The notes under the pieces: model-generated
Seen by the model: only the letters and a program-made list of their open reading frames with translations
Database searches by the model: none
Told to the model about the DNA's origin: nothing
In this document: piece by piece, positions 1 through 5,371 of the stretch
Position numbering within the stretch: position 1 is the first letter of the stretch
Layout of the letters: each line of letters begins with the position of its first letter
Assembly (NCBI GenBank): GCA_034111325.1
Contig: JAWUXM010000004.1
Location: forward strand, 1 to 8,827
DNA length: 8,827 nt
From: JAWUXM01 sp034111325
GTDB lineage: Bacteria; Pseudomonadota; Alphaproteobacteria; Rickettsiales; JABIRX01
Reading direction: 5' to 3'
Made by a program: the position numbers and the translations under genes

Positions 1-10
1 AAAATATTTA

Positions 11-38
11 TTGAAAACAGCGATTTAGTTACTACTAT
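11..38 (+). promoter_or_regulatory. Putative sigma-70 promoter of the tRNA-Asn gene
   Basis: TTGAAA (11-16) and TACTAT (33-38) are separated by 16 bases. The -35 matches the TTGACA consensus at 5 of 6 positions and the -10 matches TATAAT at 4 of 6. Transcription would begin near 45, a few bases before the mature tRNA 5' end at 53, as expected for a short tRNA leader. The call rests on position and motif match only. Confidence 0.45.
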
Positions 39-52
39 GCCGCTTCCATTGT

Positions 53-127
<75 letters not shown>

Positions 128-581
128 GTTTCAAAGTTTCTAAATTAGTCTCCATCCAAATTATATAAATTACACCACCCCACGAGATCCCAGTCCATGC
201 GGTGTTTGGCGAGGTTGGAAATTCTAGACCACTTGTTTAACCTCTCTCCAAAAATCCATAATTTTGCTGAAATCTGAGTGAAAATCTCTCCTTCTCTCCA
301 GACCACTTGTTTTTTTTAAAAAAGGGCAACCCTAGTTTTCTGGGCTTTGTGACAAAAAGTACAAAAAATATTAACCAAAGCAATGTCTAGGGTATTGCAA
401 TGTTTTATTTATCTCTTCAATATTGGCTCTAAATTTATCAACAATGGGGAGCCATAATTTTGAAAGTATTAATATTGCAAGTTTATCAAAGGGATGAGAG
501 CATAAAAATACGCTGACTTGTAGATTTTATGGATTCTTATTTCTATTGGTAAATGGAGCAAAAGATTTATTTAACTTTATT
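128..581. other. Gene-poor spacer with GC-rich patch and repeat copy A
   Basis: No convincing gene is seen in these 454 bases. Positions 171-217 are clearly richer in G+C than the surroundings. On the minus strand a frame stays open from 315 down to a TAA at 145-147; the only possible starts are a GTG at 304-306 (53 aa) and an ATG at 196-198 (17 aa, starting MDWDLVGW). There is no clear Shine-Dalgarno sequence, so it may be a gene remnant. AGACCACTTGTTT occurs twice (226-238 and 300-312). A T-run followed by an A-run lies at about 310-324. Repeat copy A lies at 411-454. A weak AT-only inverted repeat (501-507/525-531) just beyond the end of the envelope operon is not strong enough to call a terminator. 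Confidence 0.6.
411..454 (+). repeat. Dispersed repeat, copy A (partial, 3' part)
   Basis: Positions 428-454 are identical over 27 bases to 8620-8646 (copy C) and differ at one base from 3388-3414 (copy B). The block ends in ATGGGGAGCCA. ATCTCTT at 411-417 falls at the same offset as in copy C, so the homology extends leftward, but the region before that has diverged and the hairpin of copies B and C is not recognisable. It lies in the spacer between the tRNA and the 3' end of the envelope operon, in the same orientation as the tRNA. Confidence 0.85.
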
Positions 582-2009
582 TTATTCTAGCATTGATGTG
601 AATTCTGGAGTTATAAAGGGACTTAATTCTTCCCAAGGGATCAACACTTCTGTTTTTTTGTTGAGATATGTTCCTAATGAATATGGAGAGAAAGTAATAG
701 CTAAGCCTTCTTTGTTAAGTGACCAATTTTTTATGTTTGTGACAACTGAGATCATATTTTCTCGCTTACTACCATCAAGTTGCTGTGCCTTCATGCATAT
801 ATCGGTAATAAAATCTTTCCATTCTGTATTTGGACGCAATATATCTTTTTTCGTAAGGGTATGAATATATGGCTTTAAAATAACAATTCTACTGTTGCTT
901 CCACCAAATCCGTGATTTGTTCCGTGACAATACTGCCAATCACTTTTTTCAATACTGATGATGTTATTGGTTGCAAAAGTAACTCGAGATGATGTGCTTG
1001 AGTCACCATATGGGCCATCACATCCATCAAAAGTTACTTCTGCTTTTCCATGCATTAGTTTGTTCCATGCAATAGCTTCTGGTGGTAGGGGTTGATCAAT
1101 ACGTAGATAAGATATTTGACCTAGGTAAGGTCGACCTAAGGGAGTTTCTGGTTTGCTATTGAAATAATCAATACGACTAAATAAAAATGGCCCCACCTGT
1201 ATAGCGGCGGTCTTCATATCTCGTACACGGCTATGCATTTCATCACTTAGGCATTCTTCTTGATATGTCTCTGCAGAAAACTTGAAGCAAGCATCATTGA
1301 CATATTTGATCCAATCTCTTTGACTTTTGCGCAGAATTTTCTGTCCTGCAGGAGAAAGTTTTGATAATGCTTGAGTATAGCCTTTGGCTAATTCTTTATC
1401 CAATTCTGCAATGCGTGGGACACTACATATGGTTTGTTCCATTGGGCTTTCTGCCAACTCGCAACTAAAGCTTGCAGTGATGCTATTTGTAAAATTAACA
1501 TTGTTAACTAGCAGTGATTTTATTTTGGGTTTCAAGTCAGTGTTAATTATAAGTAAAATTTCAATTTTATCTTTTCTTGCATTTGGCTCTTTTTGGCCTT
1601 CATTGATAAAATATTTTTCTATCCCATATTGTATGTTGCCATTGCTGCTTGATATTCTTCCTTTTAGAACAGCTTGGTTATCTCGCACCACTGGTTTTTG
1701 AGTGGATAAGTAGTCAGCTATAAACCACTTATCTTGTTGTTTTAGAACCGCAAAAATCTCTTCCCCTAATTTATATCTGATTTTACTTTTGTTCTTTCTA
1801 AATCTTCTTACATTACTAAAGTCATATCGTAAGGTTAGGTAGTTACCACTTAGGTAGTCTCGAGGATCTACAGGTATTACCTTGACAAGAATTGTTTTTG
1901 CAGTGGGATCTGTTAACCTATTTGCTTCTAAAAAGAACCATCCTGCAAAGAAAAGGCATTGTAAGAGGCATGTTATGAATAATAGTGCAGTATGTTTCTT
2001 ATTTAGCAT
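582..2009 (-). CDS. Envelope protein: GDYXXLXY domain fused to LprI-like and RsiV/DUF3298-like regions
   Basis: The 475-residue protein has one hydrophobic segment (about 8-27), so it is probably anchored in the inner membrane facing the periplasm. Residues 30-170 match the GDYXXLXY family: VDPRDYLSGNYLTLRYD (48-63; the family GDY reads GNY) and YGIEKYFINEGQ (128-139). Residues 180-260 look like the LprI/DUF1311 lysozyme-inhibitor domain: SFSCELAESPMEQTIC, then LDKELAKGY and SQRDWIKYVNDAC, with cysteines at 183, 195, 241 and 253 able to form two disulfides. Residues 275-475 resemble the RsiV/DUF3298 fold: CHGTNHGFGG (361-370), then NWSLNKEGLAITFSPYSLGTY and VLIPWEEL. GDYXXLXY proteins are usually short single-domain proteins, so the fusion is unusual. 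The start overlaps the upstream DUF2157 stop by 11 nt, indicating translational coupling. A role in envelope maintenance or lysozyme tolerance is inferred; LprI proteins are lysozyme inhibitors and Bacillus RsiV binds lysozyme. Confidence 0.88.
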   Translation of the reverse strand: MLNKKHTALLFITCLLQCLFFAGWFFLEANRLTDPTAKTILVKVIPVDPRDYLSGNYLTLRYDFSNVRRFRKNKSKIRYKLGEEIFAVLKQQDKWFIADYLSTQKPVVRDNQAVLKGRISSSNGNIQYGIEKYFINEGQKEPNARKDKIEILLIINTDLKPKIKSLLVNNVNFTNSITASFSCELAESPMEQTICSVPRIAELDKELAKGYTQALSKLSPAGQKILRKSQRDWIKYVNDACFKFSAETYQEECLSDEMHSRVRDMKTAAIQVGPFLFSRIDYFNSKPETPLGRPYLGQISYLRIDQPLPPEAIAWNKLMHGKAEVTFDGCDGPYGDSSTSSRVTFATNNIISIEKSDWQYCHGTNHGFGGSNSRIVILKPYIHTLTKKDILRPNTEWKDFITDICMKAQQLDGSKRENMISVVTNIKNWSLNKEGLAITFSPYSLGTYLNKKTEVLIPWEELSPFITPEFTSMLE

Positions 2010-3162
2010 GCTCAGAGGTCATTTTATTGATAGTATTATGGAGAAATCTTTCCGCTATAAAGGTTATGATAACCAATATTGTGCCTAATAATATAAACAT
2101 TGAACCAGTAAAGAGCATAGTGCCAATTATGTCTGTAAACCTAATAATTATTCCTATTATGATTCCCCATGTTCCGAAATTTATCATTGCCTTATTTTCT
2201 TGTGTTATTCCCTGATAAATAATTATTACAGAGAAGTAAAACCATATTACCCAGTATAAGATGGATATTATTATTGCAGGAATGTTTTGAATAAGAAATG
2301 GTACTAGGTTAATGACAGAAAGTATTATGGCTATTTGTGCGGTGGAAAGGAATAAGCTATTATTATGTTTGTGATCTCTTGCAGAGAGATAGATAAGTAT
2401 TAACAGGTTGGTTATCAGAATGCCGATAGTGATCTTGTCTATAGACATTGCACCTGTTTTATGATTAATGAGTTCATGGCTAAACCCCATAGTAAAAGTG
2501 AGGATCATTAATATCCCAATACCAAAAAATCTTACATGATCAAAGCAATTATTTACTAATTTAAAAAACAAAGGAATCAAAATCATGCTAGTTGATATCG
2601 TTGTGAAATAAACAACAGAACTTCTTATATCGACAAATGAGTTGTAATGAACACCTAGGTTAATATGTATCCATGTATAAAAACTGAACATTACCATAAC
2701 ACCTATCCATTTATGTTTTAGTATGATGGCAAGAGGTGTAATTAGTATCGACCATAGTAAGAATGCTCTACCATCATTACTGCTGAGGTGGTAAATTTGT
2801 GCAATAAGGCCTATTCCAGCAATAACATACCCCGCTCCTATAAAATGTAATATGTGAGCAATTCTTTGATGAGAGTCGTGAAGCTTATATGCTGCAAAAT
2901 GAAAGGTCAGTAGGGTTGTTATATAGGCTAATATCTTGATGGTATTGGGTATCGTTGACCAGTTATGGGAGATGACTAATATCAGACCCAGTATAACAGT
3001 GATGCCACCAAAAAATCCAATAATATTAAGAAGTGATCCTATCCCAGATTTGGTTTTGTTAGTTTGGGCAAAGTGGCGTAGCTTTTTATTGGTAGTATTG
3101 TTAATGAGGTTCTTATCTTCTGCTGCATTTAAAAAAAGAGAGAGTTTTTTTACGAAGGACAT
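1999..3162 (-). CDS. DUF2157 family multi-pass membrane protein
   Basis: The 387-residue integral membrane protein has a short hydrophilic N-terminus (1-40) followed by roughly ten or eleven hydrophobic segments. DUF2157 hallmarks are visible: a GxxxxILGLILVISHNW segment (about 53-68), AQIYHLSSNDGRAFLLW (about 120-137), and near the C-terminus INFGTWGIIIGIIIRFTD followed by GSMFILLGTILVI. DUF2157 proteins are often encoded next to a GDYXXLXY protein, as here, so the two products probably act together in the envelope; the molecular function of the family is not known. It is the first gene of the operon. The ATG at 3160-3162 lacks a strong Shine-Dalgarno sequence (AAGTG nearby at best). A long hairpin (3184-3218) lies 22 nt upstream of it and may regulate expression. 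Confidence 0.9.
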   Translation of the reverse strand: MSFVKKLSLFLNAAEDKNLINNTTNKKLRHFAQTNKTKSGIGSLLNIIGFFGGITVILGLILVISHNWSTIPNTIKILAYITTLLTFHFAAYKLHDSHQRIAHILHFIGAGYVIAGIGLIAQIYHLSSNDGRAFLLWSILITPLAIILKHKWIGVMVMFSFYTWIHINLGVHYNSFVDIRSSVVYFTTISTSMILIPLFFKLVNNCFDHVRFFGIGILMILTFTMGFSHELINHKTGAMSIDKITIGILITNLLILIYLSARDHKHNNSLFLSTAQIAIILSVINLVPFLIQNIPAIIISILYWVIWFYFSVIIIYQGITQENKAMINFGTWGIIIGIIIRFTDIIGTMLFTGSMFILLGTILVIITFIAERFLHNTINKMTSEHAK

Positions 3163-3183
3163 ATGGCACTTGCTAATGGTTTT

Positions 3184-3218
3184 TATATTTACTGTCCTTT
3201 TGTAGGGCAGTAAATATA
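3184..3218. promoter_or_regulatory. Long inverted repeat in the leader of the envelope operon
   Basis: TATATTTACTGTCC (3184-3197) pairs with GGGCAGTAAATATA (3205-3218) around a 7-nt loop: 14 pairs including one G-T. For the minus-strand operon it lies about 22-56 nt before the DUF2157 start, so it could be an operator or a 5'-leader RNA hairpin. On the plus strand the stem is followed within three bases by TTTTTT (3223-3228), so it could also act as a plus-strand terminator. The arms contain ATTTACTG/CAGTAAAT, a half-site also present in the operator-like region upstream of the XRE gene. Confidence 0.6.
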
Positions 3219-3339
3219 TGACTTTTTTATCAAACTTGAGAAAGATTGTATCTATTAGCTATTTTTTATATTTTGTCTAATTGTTTTTCCACGAAGCATT
3301 TTAATAGGAGTATATTTTGTTTTGATCACATTTGCTTCA

Positions 3340-3414
3340 AAATGAATTATACATCACAATTGCTTGAGCAATCTCCTTCCTATAAGTTCTAAATTTATCA
3401 ATAATGGGGAGCCA
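3340..3414 (+). repeat. Dispersed 75-nt repeat, copy B (full length)
   Basis: Aligned without gaps to copy C (8572-8646), it matches at 61 of 75 positions by hand count. The ends are nearly invariant and the differences cluster in the middle. A small hairpin is present (ATTGC 3359-3363, loop TTGA, GCAAT 3368-3372). The 3' end TGGGGAGCCA is followed by GTTT, giving a 13-base match (GGGGAGCCAGTTT) with the end and flank of the tRNA-Asn (119-131 against 3406-3418). It lies between the envelope operon's upstream region and the 3' end of the GIY-YIG gene. Confidence 0.88.
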
Positions 3415-3424
3415 GTTTTTTACA

Positions 3425-3444
3425 CCACCCTTGCGGTGGCTTTT
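3425..3444 (+). terminator. Small GC-rich hairpin, possible terminator
   Basis: CCACC (3425-3429) pairs perfectly with GGTGG (3435-3439) around a 5-nt loop. CTTTT follows on the plus strand and TTTTTTA precedes it. It lies 16 nt beyond the stop codon of the minus-strand GIY-YIG gene, where its reverse complement could also end transcription, but that side is followed by TGTAAAAAA rather than a T-run. TTACACCACCC and TGCGGTG around this hairpin also occur downstream of the tRNA (170-204) with 17 extra bases between them. Confidence 0.4.
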
Positions 3445-3460
3445 CAGGGTGATGGTAATT

Positions 3461-4339
3461 TCAGCAAATTTTCTTCCTGATTACTTCATCAAGGGTTTTT
3501 CCTGATTTTTCTTTCCAATCTACCCATCCGTTCGATGATAGTCCCAAGCAGAAGGATGCCGCTGAGCTAGGTGAGTTGAAGATAATATCTTGTTTTGTTT
3601 GTAAAAACCTATCTGAAATTATTTCTAATTTCTGATTTTGTAGCATATCAGCTCTGCTATGTGATTTCAATTTGTAGCTCGTCGCTTCTTTGTTTGATAT
3701 CTTTGAGCCAGCTAAGACAACAAACTTATTATCCTTATATACACCTTGTGCTTCTATGCCGCTTCTTTTGCAATAATATACATCTTTCTCGCTGTGTTTC
3801 TGAATTGAGGTGAAGAAGTTATAGCCAAGAAAAGAAGTGATAAATTGTACATCTTCAAAAAACTCATCAATTGCAGCTCTTTGATGTTCTGGTAAGTTAG
3901 GTGGGTTGGGGATTTGATTGTTTTCTTCTATATCGATTAAATTGAGTTCTTTGATTCTACTTATTGCCAAACATTCGAGATATTTAACATCTGCTTTTGT
4001 GAGGTCGTTATTTTGTGAAAAGAATGTAATAGCAATATTCCAGAAGCTTTTCTTAGCTAGGTGGTTTTTTATCCTTTCTTGAAAGTTTTCGCTTTCACCA
4101 ATATAGATTTTGTTTTCATCTTCATTCATTAAAAAATAGAGAGATGGTTGCGATGCTTCAGCTCTATCTTTGATTCGTTCTATTGAGCCACGTGGTGCAA
4201 CTAATGCTTTACAAACTTTATTAGAAATAAAAATAGTTTTAATGCCGTTTGGACTGCCGTCTATGAGGTAGGTTGTAATAGTTTTGCCTTTGCTCTTCTT
4301 CACTTTTTTATGTCTGAAATATTTTGCTGCTGCATCCAA
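3461..4339 (-). CDS. GIY-YIG nuclease family protein with C-terminal DUF4357 domain
   Basis: The 292-residue soluble protein opens with the segment typical of this family, GKTITTYLIDGSPNGIKT (18-35) followed by ALVAPR (45-50). A GIY-YIG core comes next: SLYFL (66-70, in place of GIY), KIYIGESEN (77-85), catalytic-type Arg89 in QERIKNH, and Glu122 in VKYLE, plus the family block LTKADVKYLE. Residues 235-290 match DUF4357: FNSPSSAASFCLGLSSNGWVDWK, then GKTLDEVI. Such proteins are scattered among bacterial accessory genes; the GIY-YIG core suggests metal-dependent DNA cleavage, but the target is unknown. Homologues usually begin close to the GKT motif, so a start at the in-frame GTG codon 13 is possible, though no start here has a good Shine-Dalgarno sequence. 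It is downstream of, and may be co-transcribed with, the small gene at 4649-4422 (82-nt gap). Confidence 0.88.
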   Translation of the reverse strand: MDAAAKYFRHKKVKKSKGKTITTYLIDGSPNGIKTIFISNKVCKALVAPRGSIERIKDRAEASQPSLYFLMNEDENKIYIGESENFQERIKNHLAKKSFWNIAITFFSQNNDLTKADVKYLECLAISRIKELNLIDIEENNQIPNPPNLPEHQRAAIDEFFEDVQFITSFLGYNFFTSIQKHSEKDVYYCKRSGIEAQGVYKDNKFVVLAGSKISNKEATSYKLKSHSRADMLQNQKLEIISDRFLQTKQDIIFNSPSSAASFCLGLSSNGWVDWKEKSGKTLDEVIRKKIC

Positions 4340-4421
4340 ATGATACGACTTATAATGCAGTAAGCTATATCGCGTTTGTAATAAACTCTATTACTTTATT
4401 GGGTTTGGAGAGGAGGGGTGA

Positions 4422-4649
4422 TTAGGAAATTCCCAAAACCTTCTTTCGATTATTAATCGCGATTTGGGTTTTGATGAGGCAGGAGTTGGCGAACCAGTCA
4501 AGGTCGGAGCAGAGGCTTTGGGCTTGTTTTAGTATTTCTCTGATGTCGTCAGGGTCAACATTAGCAGTATCTAATATGGTTTTGATCTGTGCAATGCGCT
4601 TGCCCATATCATCTAGCTCTCTGCAAAAGTTCTTTGTATTATCGTACAT
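4422..4649 (-). CDS. Small helical protein of unknown function (75 aa)
   Basis: The ATG at 4647-4649 is preferred because the strong Shine-Dalgarno sequence GAGGAGGAG lies just upstream; the frame could begin at an upstream TTG, but that would place the Shine-Dalgarno inside the coding region. The product, starting MYDNTKNFCREL, is polar and almost entirely predicted helical. Leu/Ile spacing at 12-26 and 36-50 suggests an antiparallel coiled coil, with a DPDD turn at 32-35 and cysteines at 9, 47 and 57. No family is recognised. The good ribosome-binding site, a promoter candidate (TTGACT/CATAAT) and the adjacent operator-like sites argue that it is a real gene. It is divergent from the XRE regulator and possibly controlled by it, and may lead an operon with the GIY-YIG gene. 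Confidence 0.72.
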   Translation of the reverse strand: MYDNTKNFCRELDDMGKRIAQIKTILDTANVDPDDIREILKQAQSLCSDLDWFANSCLIKTQIAINNRKKVLGIS

Positions 4650-4739
4650 GAATCTCCTCCTCAAATTAGCATTGATATTGCTATGCTCCTATCCTCTAGT
4701 CCTGACCAAAGGAATGAAGTATAAAAATGTTAAAGCGAA

Positions 4740-4766
4740 ATTATGTAGTATAAAATGCAAAGTCAA
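4740..4766 (-). promoter_or_regulatory. Candidate promoter of the 75-aa gene
   Basis: On the minus strand TTGACT (4766-4761) is followed 15 bases later by CATAAT (4745-4740). Each box matches the sigma-70 consensus at 5 of 6 positions, but the spacing is short. The leader to the ATG would be about 85 nt. The operator-like inverted repeats at 4773-4797 lie immediately upstream of the -35 box. Confidence 0.4.
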
Positions 4767-4772
4767 CAAAAT

Positions 4773-4797
4773 TCAGTAAATTATACTGATCTCAGTA
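4773..4797. promoter_or_regulatory. Operator-like cluster of three TCAGTA half-sites
   Basis: TCAGTA occurs at 4773-4778, its exact inverse TACTGA at 4784-4789, and TCAGTA again at 4792-4797. The second and third form a perfect 6-bp dyad with a 2-nt centre; the first and second form a dyad with a 5-nt centre. The cluster lies between the divergent 75-aa gene and the XRE regulator, about 135 bp upstream of the latter, which is where autoregulatory XRE proteins usually bind. A TATACT -10-like box on the plus strand (4782-4787) lies inside it. Binding by the XRE protein is inferred. Confidence 0.5.
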
Positions 4798-4858
4798 AAA
4801 AATACAAAATTATGCTAGACAAGTAAATTTGACATGGTTATTCATGGTGAGGAGAGAT

Positions 4859-4903
4859 ATGAGTATTGATTTCTACCTTGAATTTTATCCCCTTTTAATT
4901 TGA
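4859..4903 (+). CDS. Putative 14-codon leader ORF before the XRE gene
   Basis: ATG at 4859-4861 follows a strong Shine-Dalgarno sequence (GAGGAGAG, 4849-4856). The frame encodes MSIDFYLEFYPLLI and ends at TGA 4901-4903, thirty bases before the XRE start. A perfect -35 hexamer TTGACA lies at 4829-4834, without a clear -10 at normal spacing. The XRE gene itself has almost no ribosome-binding site (an AT-only stretch precedes its ATG), so this tiny ORF has the best translation start in the region. It could be a leader peptide coupling or attenuating expression of the regulator, or a chance short frame. No homologue is known to me. Confidence 0.35.
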   Translation: MSIDFYLEFYPLLI

Positions 4904-4933
4904 GCCAGAAATTGCAATAATAAATTATAAAAT

Positions 4934-5371
4934 ATGAGTAAAATTAATACTGTTGCAGCTAAACGTTTACGCTCCCTTATGAGAGAGGAGGGGTTTAATG
5001 TACCTGCGCTTGCGAGCCAAACGCAAGTGTCTCGCTATACGATTGAGAATATTCTATCTGGTAAAAGCCAAAATATTGAAAGCTTGATTGCGATTGGTAA
5101 GACCTTCAATAAACCAATTTCTTATTTTCTTGATGAAGCGTATGTTCACCATGATGCTGAGCTTGAAGAGGAATATGATATTGATCTACATCAGGAGATC
5201 TTACATATGATTAATGATGTATGTAAAGAGAGTAAAACCTCTCTTTCAATTGAAAAAATTAATAACCTTACCAAGCTTATTTACCCACGTTTGAAGAAAA
5301 CTGGTGATAGAGGCAAAATCGCCCAAGCATATGTTGCTGCGGTGATTGAGTCTTTTGCAGAGGAATTATAG
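4934..5371 (+). CDS. XRE/Cro-type HTH transcriptional regulator
   Basis: The 145-residue protein has an N-terminal HTH_3 domain at about 8-64: RLRSLMREEGFNVPALASQT, then recognition-helix region VSRYTIENILSGKSQNIES and IAIGKTFNKPISYFL. The C-terminal half (70-145) is acidic then helical (DIDLHQEILHMINDV, KINNLTKLIYPRL) and probably dimerises; no enzymatic or metal-binding motif is seen. It is a DNA-binding repressor or activator of unknown target. Its upstream region contains an operator-like triple half-site and a divergently transcribed small gene, suggesting autoregulation and control of that gene. The start lacks a Shine-Dalgarno sequence but agrees with the usual distance to the HTH. The last 6 nt overlap the convergent racemase gene, so no terminator can lie between the two stop codons. 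Confidence 0.9.
   Translation: MSKINTVAAKRLRSLMREEGFNVPALASQTQVSRYTIENILSGKSQNIESLIAIGKTFNKPISYFLDEAYVHHDAELEEEYDIDLHQEILHMINDVCKESKTSLSIEKINNLTKLIYPRLKKTGDRGKIAQAYVAAVIESFAEEL

Noticed and set aside
1..52. 3' end of an upstream gene at the left edge
   Set aside because: Two forward frames stop within a few codons and the third reads on into the tRNA; nothing recognisable is encoded and the tRNA promoter occupies the space.
553..864. Plus-strand frame of 103 codons
   Set aside because: It lies antisense within the conserved C-terminal region of the envelope protein, shows no recognisable motif, and has no ribosome-binding site.
3340..3414. Repeat as a second tRNA (75 nt, ends in CCA)
   Set aside because: Its 5' end (AAATGAA) cannot pair with the 3' acceptor-like segment and no D or anticodon arm can be drawn; only the 3' end resembles tRNA-Asn.
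3425..3444. Certain rho-independent terminator for the GIY-YIG gene
   Set aside because: The stem is only 5 bp, and on the minus strand no T-run follows it; it is kept only as a possible terminator.
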